DNA of 64,000 nucleotides. It comes from Streptomyces sclerotialus (GTDB lineage: Bacteria > Actinomycetota > Actinomycetes > Streptomycetales > Streptomycetaceae). Below are positions 42,232 through 50,084 of this stretch, in pieces; position 1 is the first letter of the stretch; every line of letters starts with the position of its first letter. The stretch lies in NCBI RefSeq assembly GCF_040907265.1, contig NZ_JBFOHP010000002.1:744001-808000 (forward strand), given 5' to 3'. Made by a program: the position numbers and the translations under genes. A model generated the notes under the pieces. The model had not been told where the DNA came from and ran no database searches. It was given only the letters and a program-made list of their open reading frames with translations.

Positions 42232-42693
42232 GTGGCACACACCGACTCCCCCGACCGGGAACCGATAACCGACCTGCACTCCGCCCTCTCCGGCCTGGCC
42301 TACGTAATGGCCGGAAACCGCACACACAAGCGGCTCCGCTCGGAGTCCGGAGTGGCGGTCGACCGCGGCTCCCTCGCCCTGCTGCGGGCGCTCGCGGCGG
42401 CCCCCTCGCCGCTGCGGATGGGCGAACTCGCGGAGGCGCTGCTGGTCCGGGCCCCGCACGTGACGCGCGAGGTCCGGCGCCTGGAGGACCAGGGCCTCGT
42501 GCGGACCACCCCCGAGCCCGGGGACCAGCGGGTACGCCGCGCCGAGGTCACCGGCCAGGGCCGGGACGTCGTCCTGCGTGCCGAGGCGACCGGGCGCCAG
42601 TGGCTCTCCGACGCGCTGGAGGGCTTCTCCGAGGAGGAACTCCGCATCACCGCCGCGGTGATCGACCGGATCGTGGACGTGTACCGCAGCTGA
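42232..42693 (+). CDS. MarR-family transcriptional regulator
   Basis: 153 aa from a GTG at 42232. The MarR winged helix lies at about 50-110 (MGELAEALLVRAPHVTREVRRLEDQGLVRTTPEPGDQRVRR, with the wing DQRVRR). It is divergent from the ferredoxin-P450 pair and most likely represses it. CATGAT ten bases before the start suggests a leaderless transcript. Confidence 0.9.
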   Translation: MAHTDSPDREPITDLHSALSGLAYVMAGNRTHKRLRSESGVAVDRGSLALLRALAAAPSPLRMGELAEALLVRAPHVTREVRRLEDQGLVRTTPEPGDQRVRRAEVTGQGRDVVLRAEATGRQWLSDALEGFSEEELRITAAVIDRIVDVYRS

Positions 42694-42723
42694 CCGCCCG
42701 CACGCGGCCGCTGCCGGTCACCC

Positions 42724-43488
42724 GTGGCGGAGGAGGCGCGGCCCCCGGTGGCGTGCTGCGATGCCGGAGTGGACGCGCATGTCGGGGCAGCGGTGGGGCG
42801 GCGTACGGTGCGGAGCGCGGCGAGGCCCGCCGTCCGGGCCGTCGGCTGGGGCCTGGCCGCGGCACGACGGCTCGTACCGTCCGGCGTACGGCAGTTGGCG
42901 GACGCGGTCCGGGATCGCCTCCGCTCCTCCGTCCGGTCGGCCCTGCGGTCGGCGGTCCGTGCCGCGGCCGGCGCCGTGCTCGACCAGCTGGACCTGGACG
43001 CGGTGCTGTCCCGGGTGGACCTCGACGCGGCGGTCGCGCGGGTCGACGTGAACGCGGTGGTGAACCGGGTCGATGTGGACGCCGTGGTCGCGCGGGTGGA
43101 CGTGGATGCCGTGGTGGGCCGGGTGGACGTCGACGCCGTGGTCGCGCGGGTGGATGTCGGGCGCGTCGCCGAGCGGGTCGACGTCGACCGGGTGGCGGAC
43201 CGGGTCGACGTACGCAGGATCGCCGACCGCGTGGACATCGACGCGGTGCTGGACCGGATCGACCTGGTGGCCCTCGTCGAGCAGGTGCTCAAGGAGATCG
43301 ACATCGGCCGGATCGTGCGGGAGACCGGCGGCGGGATGGCCGAGGAGACGGTCGACGCGTTCCGCTTCCAGGCCATGCGCGCCGACCGGCTGGTGAACCG
43401 TGCCGCCGGCCGGCTGCTGCGCAGGGGCGACGTCACGGGCCCGGCTCTCCCTCCGGGCCCGGCGCCCGCGCCCCCGGAAGCACCGTGA
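42724..43488 (+). CDS. nine-residue-repeat protein of unknown function
   Basis: 254 aa from a GTG at 42724; the start is not secure. Residues 88-198 consist of about eleven tandem nine-residue units with consensus R-V-D-V-D-A-V-V-A, drifting to RVDVDRVAD and QVLKEIDIG at the end. The flanks are Arg/Ala-rich N-terminally and Pro-rich C-terminally. There is no signal peptide or clear membrane helix. The stop overlaps the RDD gene by GTGA, so they are co-translated. Similar LDLDAV-repeat proteins next to RDD proteins occur in other actinomycetes to my knowledge, without assigned function. Confidence 0.65.
   Translation: MAEEARPPVACCDAGVDAHVGAAVGRRTVRSAARPAVRAVGWGLAAARRLVPSGVRQLADAVRDRLRSSVRSALRSAVRAAAGAVLDQLDLDAVLSRVDLDAAVARVDVNAVVNRVDVDAVVARVDVDAVVGRVDVDAVVARVDVGRVAERVDVDRVADRVDVRRIADRVDIDAVLDRIDLVALVEQVLKEIDIGRIVRETGGGMAEETVDAFRFQAMRADRLVNRAAGRLLRRGDVTGPALPPGPAPAPPEAP
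42985..43317 (+). repeat. tandem 27-bp coding repeat
   Basis: About eleven to twelve in-frame 27-bp units encoding RVDVDAVVA-like peptides. Central units (43021-43160) are most alike at the DNA level (GTGGACGTCGACGCCGTGGT), which suggests expansion by slippage or unequal exchange. Confidence 0.8.
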
Positions 43489-44033
43489 CGGAGCCCGCCC
43501 GGCAGTACGGCCCGGCCACGGGACAAGGGCAGGCCGCGGGGCTCGTCTCCCGTACCCTCGCGGCGGTCGTCGACGTGCTCGTCGTCCTCGCCGTCGGGCT
43601 CGCGGCGCTGCTGGCCGCCGGGGCCGTGCGGTTCATGGTGGCCGGGCCGCCGTTCGCGCTGCCGCACCTGCCGCCCAGGACCAGTTCCGCGTGCGGCGCC
43701 GTACTCGCCGTCGGCTACCTCGCGGGGAGCTGGCTGACGGCCGGCCGTACCGCCGGGGACCGGCTGATGGGGCTCCGGGTGACCGGCCGGTCGGGACGCC
43801 CGCTGGGGCCCGGCCGGGCCCTGCTGCGGGCGGTGCTCTGCGTGGCCTTCCCCTGGGGCCTGCTCTGGATACCCGTCAGCCGGTACGGCAGGTCGCTCCA
43901 GGACCTGGCCGTGGCGAGCGTGGTCGTCCACGACTGGCACCGCGGGCCGCCGGGCCGGCACTCACCCGTTCCGGGTGACGACCGGCGGCGTGGACGGCGG
44001 CTCAACGGGCCGCGAAATCCACCGGATCCGTAG
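43485..44033 (+). CDS. RDD-family membrane protein
   Basis: 182 aa from the GTG at 43485 (GTGA overlap with the upstream stop). The Arg-Thr-Leu-Ala-Ala-Val-Val-Asp start (SRTLAAVVDVLVVL) is the RDD signature with Asp in helix 1. Three membrane helices (about 30-50, 70-88, 122-140) and the loop TAGDRLMGLRVTGRSG complete the fold. Some RDD proteins are ion antiporters; this one has an extra charged C-terminal tail. Its obligate neighbour is the nine-residue-repeat protein. Confidence 0.85.
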   Translation: MTEPARQYGPATGQGQAAGLVSRTLAAVVDVLVVLAVGLAALLAAGAVRFMVAGPPFALPHLPPRTSSACGAVLAVGYLAGSWLTAGRTAGDRLMGLRVTGRSGRPLGPGRALLRAVLCVAFPWGLLWIPVSRYGRSLQDLAVASVVVHDWHRGPPGRHSPVPGDDRRRGRRLNGPRNPPDP

Positions 44034-44075
44034 GTCCGTACCTCGCTCACGAGGGACCGTGAGGAGGAGCTGATC

Positions 44076-44121
44076 TCCGCTCTTCAAGGGAGGTGAGTTT
44101 CCGCTCTTCAGGGGAGGTGAG
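44076..44121. repeat. 22-bp direct repeat upstream of the LuxR gene
   Basis: TCCGCTCTTCA(A/G)GGGAGG followed by TGAG occurs at 44076-44097 and 44100-44121 with one mismatch and a 24-bp period. It sits 140 bp upstream of the LuxR start and could be a regulator site. Confidence 0.6.
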
Positions 44122-44262
44122 CGGCGCACCGGGGACGAGGGTCGCCACCGCACCGCCGAGGCGGGGCCACTGCACCGGGGGGAGATGGTCCCGTACCGGC
44201 TGCCACCCCTCCCGTAGGAGCGGCAGACTCGTCGGACACGCTCCGAGAGCGAGGTGCCGGCG

Positions 44263-46455
44263 ATGGGCTGCTCCGCGGAACGGACGCCACTGCGGTCCGG
44301 CGTGGGACGGGACCCGCTCCCCGGCCCGGCCGGCCGGTCCGTGCCGCGTCCCCGGCTCGTGGCACGGCTGTCCGCCGGAGTGCTCGGGCCGCTGACCGTA
44401 CTCGTCGGCCCTCCCGGCTCCGGGAAGACGGCCCTGCTCAGGGAGTGGGCGCTGACGGGCGGTGCGCCGGGCCCGGTGGCCTGGGTGACGTGCGACGGCG
44501 GCGCGCCCGGCAACGGTGCGTACGGCAGTGGCGCCGAGCCGCCGGGCCTCTTCTGGCACCGGGTGGCACGCGCGCTGAGCGCGGCCGGCGTCGCGGTACC
44601 GGACCGGGACGGCACCGCGGCGCCGGGCACCGGCCCGGTGCCCGGCCGCCCGCAGGACTGCCTCCTGCCGGTGGCCCGGCTCGCCGAGGGACTGGCGGCG
44701 CGCGGTGCGCCGGTGGTGCTCGTGCTGGACGGCTTCCCCACGGAGGCCGGTTCGCCGTGCGCCGCCGGGGTGCTGTCGCTGCTCGCCCACGCCGGGCCGG
44801 CGCTGCGGCTGGTGGTGGCGGCGCGCGGGGACCCGCCGCTCCACCTGCACCGGCACCGCCTCGCCGGTGGCCTCACCGAACTCCGTACCGGCGCGCTGGC
44901 CTTCGACGACCAGGAGGCGACGGCACTGCTGGCACTGCACGGCACCGCGCTCCCCCGCCGCGCCGTGGCGTCGCTGACGCGGCGTACGGAGGGCTGGGCG
45001 GCGGGATTGTCCCTCGCCGCCCGGGCCATGGCGCGGCAGCCCGACCCGGAACGGTACGCGGCGCAGTTCTCCGGCGCCGACGAGGAGGTCGTCGGCTACG
45101 TCGTGGAGGAGGTGCTGGACGGCCGGCCGGCCCAGGTGCGCCGCCTGCTGCTGACGACGAGCGTCCTGGACCGGGTGAACGCCGCGCTGGCCGACGCGGT
45201 CGCGGGCGGCCGGGCAGGGCGGCACTTCACCGCGCTGGTACGGGAGAACGCGTTCCTGGAGGCGAGCGGGCAGGGCTGGTACCGGTACCACCGCACGATC
45301 GGCGAGGCGCTGCGCAAGCGGCTGGACGAGGAGCGCCCGGGGCGCGCCGCCGGACCGCACCGCCGGGCGGCGGCCTGGCTGGGCGACCACGGGCTGCTGG
45401 CGGACGCGGTACGGCACGCGCTCGCCGCCGACGACCGCCCGTACGCGCACCGGCTGATCGTCCACCACCTCGCCATCGGCCAGGTGCTGGGGCTGACCGC
45501 CGGCCGGCTGCCCCGCGGCCTGCTGGCCGCCACCGCCCGGCCGCCCGTCACCGGACCTCTCACACCTGCGGACGACAGCACCGAGACGGCGCTCGTCACC
45601 GCGGCGAGCGCCCTGGCGGACGGTGACGTACCGGCCTGCGCCGCGGCCCTGGCGCACGCGGCGGGCGCGCTCGCCGGACCTGCCACGGACGGCCCGGCGG
45701 CGAACGGGACTTCCCTCGGCGGCCCGGCGGCCGACGGTGACCGGATGCTGCGGAACCGGCTGGCGTACGCGGTCATCCGTACGCAGCTGGAGCGGTACCG
45801 GGACCCCGCAGCGGCCCCGGCGGCGGCGGACGACGCGCGACGACTCCTCGCGCTCCTTCCCCGCGAAGCGCTCGCGGACCGGCCCGAACTGCGGGCGCTG
45901 GTCTCGCTGGTGCGCGGCAGCGCCGAGCTGCGGCGCGGCCGGCCGGCGGCCGCGGAGAGCGCCCTGACGGCGGGGCTCAAGGCGGCCGGTGCCGCGGGGA
46001 ACGGGGCGCTGCGCCGGGACTGCCTCATCGAACTCGCCCTGCTGGCGGCGGTACGCGGACGCTTCCGTGCCGCCGCCGAGCTCGCCGCGACCGCACAGCG
46101 GCCCCCGCTGCCCGTCTGCTCCCCCGCTGACCACTCGCACGCCGCGCTGCAAGCGGTACGTGCCTGGACCGGCCTGGCCGGCGCCGGGCCGCCGGCGGCC
46201 CGCAACGGGCTGCCGCGAGGCGGTGACGAGGACCGCGCCCGGGAGCCGGCCGTGGCGCTCAGCAGGCGTGAGCTGGACGTCCTGGCCCACCTGGCACGCA
46301 CCCTGACGACGGAGGAGATCGCCGCCGAACTCCAGCTGTCCGCCAACACCGTCAAGACGCACCTGAAGAGCGTCTACCGCAAGCTCTGCGTCACCCGCCG
46401 CTCGGCCGCGGTCCGCCGCGCCCGCGAACTGGGGCTGTTACCGCCTCAGCCGTGA
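44263..46455 (+). CDS. large ATP-binding LuxR-family regulator (LAL/MalT-like) with terminal TTA codon
   Basis: 730 aa from the ATG at 44263, with GAGG eight bases upstream; a GTG at 44254 is an alternative. Walker A VGPPGSGKT (about 48-56) and LVLVLDGFP (Walker B region) belong to a STAND-type ATPase, followed by helical repeats and a C-terminal LuxR HTH (LSRRELDVLAHLARTLTTEEI ... TVKTHLKSVYRKL, about 665-725). The fifth codon from the end (Leu, 46438-46440) is TTA. Such regulators often sit in or near specialised-metabolite clusters; the target here is not evident. Confidence 0.9.
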   Translation: MGCSAERTPLRSGVGRDPLPGPAGRSVPRPRLVARLSAGVLGPLTVLVGPPGSGKTALLREWALTGGAPGPVAWVTCDGGAPGNGAYGSGAEPPGLFWHRVARALSAAGVAVPDRDGTAAPGTGPVPGRPQDCLLPVARLAEGLAARGAPVVLVLDGFPTEAGSPCAAGVLSLLAHAGPALRLVVAARGDPPLHLHRHRLAGGLTELRTGALAFDDQEATALLALHGTALPRRAVASLTRRTEGWAAGLSLAARAMARQPDPERYAAQFSGADEEVVGYVVEEVLDGRPAQVRRLLLTTSVLDRVNAALADAVAGGRAGRHFTALVRENAFLEASGQGWYRYHRTIGEALRKRLDEERPGRAAGPHRRAAAWLGDHGLLADAVRHALAADDRPYAHRLIVHHLAIGQVLGLTAGRLPRGLLAATARPPVTGPLTPADDSTETALVTAASALADGDVPACAAALAHAAGALAGPATDGPAANGTSLGGPAADGDRMLRNRLAYAVIRTQLERYRDPAAAPAAADDARRLLALLPREALADRPELRALVSLVRGSAELRRGRPAAAESALTAGLKAAGAAGNGALRRDCLIELALLAAVRGRFRAAAELAATAQRPPLPVCSPADHSHAALQAVRAWTGLAGAGPPAARNGLPRGGDEDRAREPAVALSRRELDVLAHLARTLTTEEIAAELQLSANTVKTHLKSVYRKLCVTRRSAAVRRARELGLLPPQP

Positions 46456-46738
46456 GCCTCGGCGGAAGCCCGGGCGGGAGGCCCGGGCGGCCTCCTCGCG
46501 GATCGCTTCTGATGTGTCCGATGAACTCAATATGCGCGTGATCTTCCTCGGCGTTACAGCAAGCGGTCTCTTGCGAACCGAAGCGGCCAATTCCAGGCAG
46601 GTACGAGAAGGTGACGCCTGATGTGCTGCAATATCCGGCATCTCAGCAGGTGTTGGACGGCGCGCACGCGATGACAGACGGGGACCGTGATCTCGCTGCC
46701 TCGGTGCGAATGCGTCATGTGAAGCGAGGCACCAATTG
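46456..46738. other. low-GC gap before the double-PAS phosphatase gene
   Basis: A GCCCGGGC-GGGAG-GCCCGGGC hairpin (46468-46488) just after the LuxR stop may terminate it. The rest is visibly less GC-rich than its surroundings and has no convincing gene. TGCCTCG (46697-46703) pairs with CGAGGCA (46725-46731), covering the GAGG ribosome site of the next gene. Confidence 0.5.
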
Positions 46739-48697
46739 ATGTCAATCGAAGCCCTGCGGGGCGCCGGGGGCCGGCACGAGCTGTTCCAAGGACTCGTGGA
46801 GTCCTCGCAGGACGCGATCCTCGTGAAGACCGTCGACGGGGAGATCACCTTCTGGAACGACGCCGCACAGCGCCTGTACGGGTACACCCCCGGCGAAGCC
46901 GTCGGCAGCCACGTCGGCATGCTCGTACCCCCCGACCTCAAGGACGAGGAAACCGGTCTCCTGGAGCGCATCGCCCGCGGCGAGTGCGTCGAGCACCACG
47001 AGACCCGCCGCACCACCCACGACGGCCGCGTCCTGGACATCGACGTCTCCCTGTGGCCCATCCGCAGCCGGGACGGCACCATCACCGCGGCCTGCTCCGT
47101 CATGCGTGACATCACCGACCGCAAAAGAGCCGAGGCACGGGTCGACGAGCTGGCGGTGGTGGTCGAGTCCTCGCAGGACGCGATCCTCATCAAGTCGCTC
47201 GACGGAGAGATCACCTTCTGGAACGCGGCCGCGCAACGCCTGTACGGGTACACCCCCGACGAAGCCGTCGGCAGCCACGTCGGCATGCTCGTACCCCCCG
47301 ACCTCAAGGACGAGGAAGCCGACCTCCTGGACGGCATCGCCCGCGGCGTGCGGATCGAGCACTACGAGACCCGCCGCACCACACGCGACGGCCGCGTCCT
47401 GGACATCGACGTGACCCTGTGGCCCATCCGCAGCCGGGACGGCGCCATCACCGCGGCCTGCTCCGTCATGCGTGACATCACCGGACGCAAGGAAGCCGAA
47501 GCACAGCTCGCCGAGCTGTACGCGCAGCAGCGCCACATCTCCCTGGCGCTGAACCTCATGGGGGCCTCCAAGCAGATCCCCGGGGCCCAGGCGGCCAGCC
47601 GCTATCTGCCCTCGACACACGGGCAGGGCGTCGGCGGGGACTGGCTGGACCTGATCGACCTGGGCGCCGGCCGGGTCGGGGTCTTCGTCGGGGACGTGAT
47701 GGGGCGCGGCCTGGACGCGGCCGTCGTCATGGGGCAGCTGCGCTCCGCTGCCCGCGCCCTCGCCCTGGCCGGGCTCCCGCCGTGGGAACTGATGCGGTGC
47801 CTGGACGCGTTCACCCATGACCTGCCCGAACAGTTCGTCACCTGCGTCTACCTGGAGGCCGATCCCGCACAGGGCGAGGTGACCGTGTGCTCGGCCGGTC
47901 ATCTGCCGGTCCTCCTCATCGAACCGGACGCAGTGGTCAGCGAACTGCCGGTGCCGACCGGCATCCCGCTGGGCGTGGGCGGTGTGCCGCACGAGCAGGT
48001 CCGTCTCCCGCTCCGGGCCGGCACGACCCTGGCCTTGTACACCGACGGCCTGGTGGAGACCTCCGACAGCGACATCGACCGCCGGCTGGAGCTGGTGGCC
48101 GGCACGCTGGAGGAGGTGTTCGCCACCGCCGACGGGCTGGAGGACGCCGCCGACCGCGTGCTGAACACCCTCCTGCCGGACACCGCCGCGTACGCCGACG
48201 ACGTGACCCTGCTGCTCGTCAGCTTCCCCACGGCCCCGCTGGACACCGCGGAGACGGAGCTGGCCGGCGAGGCGTTCTCGGTACCGGCCGGGCGGCGGTT
48301 CCTGAGTCAGCGTCTGCGCGAGTGGGGGCTCGCCGAACTGGCCGACACCGCACTCCTGCTGGCTTCCGAACTGCTGACCAACGGGGTCCGGCACGCGCAG
48401 GGCCCGCTCACCCTGCGGGTCTGGCACAGCGTGCGTGAGCTGGGCGTGGAGATCACCGACGGCAGCACGCCCCGGCCGCGCGCCCGCCTGGCGGAGGGCA
48501 TGGCGGAGAACGGCCGCGGCCTGCTCCTGGTCGAGGCGCTCGCGGATGCCTGGGGCACCCGGCCCACCACCCACGGCAAGACGGTGTGGTTCACCCTGCT
48601 CACGGCCGCGGCCCGGGACGGCGCATCCGGCCCCGGCGGGACACCCGGACCGGCCCCGCAGACCGGGAGCGCGGCCACCGCCGCCGGAGCTGTGTAG
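46739..48697 (+). CDS. PAS-PAS-SpoIIE phosphatase-HATPase signalling protein
   Basis: 652 aa from the ATG at 46739. Two nearly identical PAS domains (about 18-130 and 140-252) are followed by a short coiled coil, a SpoIIE/PP2C phosphatase domain (about 290-500; GGDWLDLI, GDVMGRGLDAA, YADDVTLLLV metal sites) and an HATPase_c domain like RsbW/SpoIIAB (about 520-630; ELLTNGVRHA, GRGLLLVEALAD). It could dephosphorylate an anti-sigma antagonist such as a STAS protein and also act as its kinase. The sensory ligand of the PAS domains is unknown. No membrane helix, so it is cytosolic. Confidence 0.9.
   Translation: MSIEALRGAGGRHELFQGLVESSQDAILVKTVDGEITFWNDAAQRLYGYTPGEAVGSHVGMLVPPDLKDEETGLLERIARGECVEHHETRRTTHDGRVLDIDVSLWPIRSRDGTITAACSVMRDITDRKRAEARVDELAVVVESSQDAILIKSLDGEITFWNAAAQRLYGYTPDEAVGSHVGMLVPPDLKDEEADLLDGIARGVRIEHYETRRTTRDGRVLDIDVTLWPIRSRDGAITAACSVMRDITGRKEAEAQLAELYAQQRHISLALNLMGASKQIPGAQAASRYLPSTHGQGVGGDWLDLIDLGAGRVGVFVGDVMGRGLDAAVVMGQLRSAARALALAGLPPWELMRCLDAFTHDLPEQFVTCVYLEADPAQGEVTVCSAGHLPVLLIEPDAVVSELPVPTGIPLGVGGVPHEQVRLPLRAGTTLALYTDGLVETSDSDIDRRLELVAGTLEEVFATADGLEDAADRVLNTLLPDTAAYADDVTLLLVSFPTAPLDTAETELAGEAFSVPAGRRFLSQRLREWGLAELADTALLLASELLTNGVRHAQGPLTLRVWHSVRELGVEITDGSTPRPRARLAEGMAENGRGLLLVEALADAWGTRPTTHGKTVWFTLLTAAARDGASGPGGTPGPAPQTGSAATAAGAV
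46793..47488 (+). repeat. tandem duplication of a PAS-encoding segment, 366-bp period
   Basis: GTCCTCGCAGGACGCGATCC at 46801 recurs at 47167, and long identical blocks (for example the stretch encoding GSHVGMLVPPDLKDEE) follow in both copies. Copies span about 46793-47122 and 47159-47488. High nucleotide identity implies a recent duplication or gene conversion. Confidence 0.8.
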
Positions 48698-48718
48698 CCG
48701 CGCACGCGGAAGCGGAAA

Positions 48719-48744
48719 GGGCGGGCCGGAGAACCGGCCCGCCC
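48719..48744. terminator. bidirectional terminator hairpin
   Basis: GGGCGGGCCGG (48719-48729), AGAA loop, CCGGCCCGCCC (48734-48744); the stem extends imperfectly outwards (GAAGCGG with TTCGGCTTC). It lies between the convergent phosphatase and small-protein genes. Confidence 0.75.
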
Positions 48745-48762
48745 CTTCGGCTTCGGTGCGTG

Positions 48763-49047
48763 TCAGCGGGTGTAGCGCATCAGGGTGCGGACCATGTGGC
48801 AGGTGGTGTCGGACGGGCGGTGAATGCCGACGAGCGCGGCGGTGTCGCGGATGAGCCGGTTCGGCGCGCGGTCCGGCGTGTGCACACCGGAGTCGAGCAG
48901 CGCGATGGCCAGACGCATGGCCTTGAGCCGGCGGTTGTGGGCGATGTACCACTCGCGGGGCCGGCCGGCGGGCAGCGGCTTCTTGGCGAGCGGGGCGTAC
49001 GGCAGGTCGAACAGAGCGGACGTCGGAGTCATTGCGGCAGCCGTCAC
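48763..49047 (-). CDS. small basic protein of unknown function
   Basis: 94 aa from a GTG at 49047, chosen because AGGAGGG precedes it; ATG at 49032 would also fit. Rich in Arg and His (RPREWYIAHNRRLKAMRLAIALLD), with no membrane helix and no recognised domain. A promoter with TAATAT -10 (49117-49112, minus strand) lies upstream. Similar short proteins exist in Streptomyces to my knowledge, without function. Confidence 0.6.
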   Translation of the reverse strand: MTAAAMTPTSALFDLPYAPLAKKPLPAGRPREWYIAHNRRLKAMRLAIALLDSGVHTPDRAPNRLIRDTAALVGIHRPSDTTCHMVRTLMRYTR

Positions 49048-49373
49048 AGGGTCCCTCCTGTCGTGGTCGAGAGCCCCGGACCCCCCGTGAGCTCTCTCGA
49101 ACACTGCTTCTATATTACCCCGTCACACTGACAAAAGCTGCTGGCCAGAGGGGATTTGTGACCCTCCGGAGGCCCTTCGGGAAAGCCTCGGACCCTTGCG
49201 GTCCGCCGCTCCGCGGCACGGCGCCCGTACCGAGTGCCGCCATCGCGCTTTCCCTTCACTCAGTCCAGAGATTGGCAGGTACCAATCCGACTCCAGCCTT
49301 GGCTTTCCCGAGCTCTCCCGTCATAATCCCGGTATTGGTTGGTACCAATCACAACGACCTTGGATGGTGAAGC
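49048..49373. other. 326-bp divergent gap with promoters and paired operators
   Basis: Contains the TAATAT promoter of the small basic protein (minus strand) and the GntR promoter with its two operators (listed separately). Bases 49130-49260 hold nothing I can name. Confidence 0.6.
49270..49350 (+). promoter_or_regulatory. autoregulated promoter of the GntR-ROK-NanE operon
   Basis: -35 TTGGCT (49299-49304), 17-bp spacer, -10 CATAAT (49322-49327), predicted start near 49334. Two matching dyads, GATTGGCAGGTACCAATC (49270-49287) and TATTGGTTGGTACCAATC (49333-49350), flank the promoter 63 bp apart, which is six helical turns. The second overlaps the start site, so repression by looping is plausible. 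Confidence 0.7.
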
Positions 49374-50084
49374 GTGGCCCGACAGGCCAAGCACGAGGAA
49401 CTACGGCTGGCGCTGCTGGCCGAGACGGCCGGGGCTCCCCCGCACACCCCGCTTCCCACGGAACGGGAGATCGCCACGGACCACGGCGTCTCGCGCAACA
49501 CCGTCCGGCAGGCACTGGACGCGCTGGAGGCGGCGGGCAGCGTCTACCGGGTCCAGGGCGCGGGCACGTTCGTCGCGCCGCCCGTCGTCTCCAAGTCGCT
49601 CACCCTCACCTCGTTCTCCGAGGACATGCGCGCCCGTGACCTCGCACCGGCCTCGCGGCTGCTGGCGGCCGGGACGGTACGGGCCGGCCGGCAGATCGCC
49701 GAGCGGCTCGGCGTGGCCCCCGACTCCGACGTCGTACGCGTCTCCCGGCTGCGGCTGGCGGACGGCTCCCCCATGTGCCTGGAGAACGTGCACTTCCCGG
49801 CCGACCGGGTCCCCGGCCTCGTCGACGAGGACCTGACCGGTTCGCTCTACGCCCTGCTCGACGAGCGCTACGGGCTGGACATCCGCTCGGCCGACCAGAT
49901 CGTCCGCGCCGTCGACCTCGACGAGACCGAGTCGGCCCTGCTGGATGTCCCGCTGGGCAGTTCGGGGCTGCGGGTGCAGCGGGTCGGCCTGGACCGCCGC
50001 GACTCCCCCGTCGAGGCGACCACCACGATCTACCGCGCCGACCGCTACGACATCCGCTTCACCGTCCGCAGGGCGCAGCCGTGA
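49374..50084 (+). CDS. GntR-family regulator with UTRA domain (HutC/DasR-like)
   Basis: 236 aa from a GTG at 49374. Winged helix at 10-70 (LPTEREIATDHGVSRNTVRQALDALEAAG) and a UTRA ligand domain from about 80 (KSLTLTSFSEDMRARDLAPASRLLA ... TTTIYRADRYDIRF). Proteins of this subfamily sense sugar phosphates or amino-sugar phosphates. It is the first gene of an operon with a ROK kinase and NanE, so ManNAc-6-P or GlcNAc-6-P is a reasonable ligand guess. Confidence 0.92.
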   Translation: MARQAKHEELRLALLAETAGAPPHTPLPTEREIATDHGVSRNTVRQALDALEAAGSVYRVQGAGTFVAPPVVSKSLTLTSFSEDMRARDLAPASRLLAAGTVRAGRQIAERLGVAPDSDVVRVSRLRLADGSPMCLENVHFPADRVPGLVDEDLTGSLYALLDERYGLDIRSADQIVRAVDLDETESALLDVPLGSSGLRVQRVGLDRRDSPVEATTTIYRADRYDIRFTVRRAQP

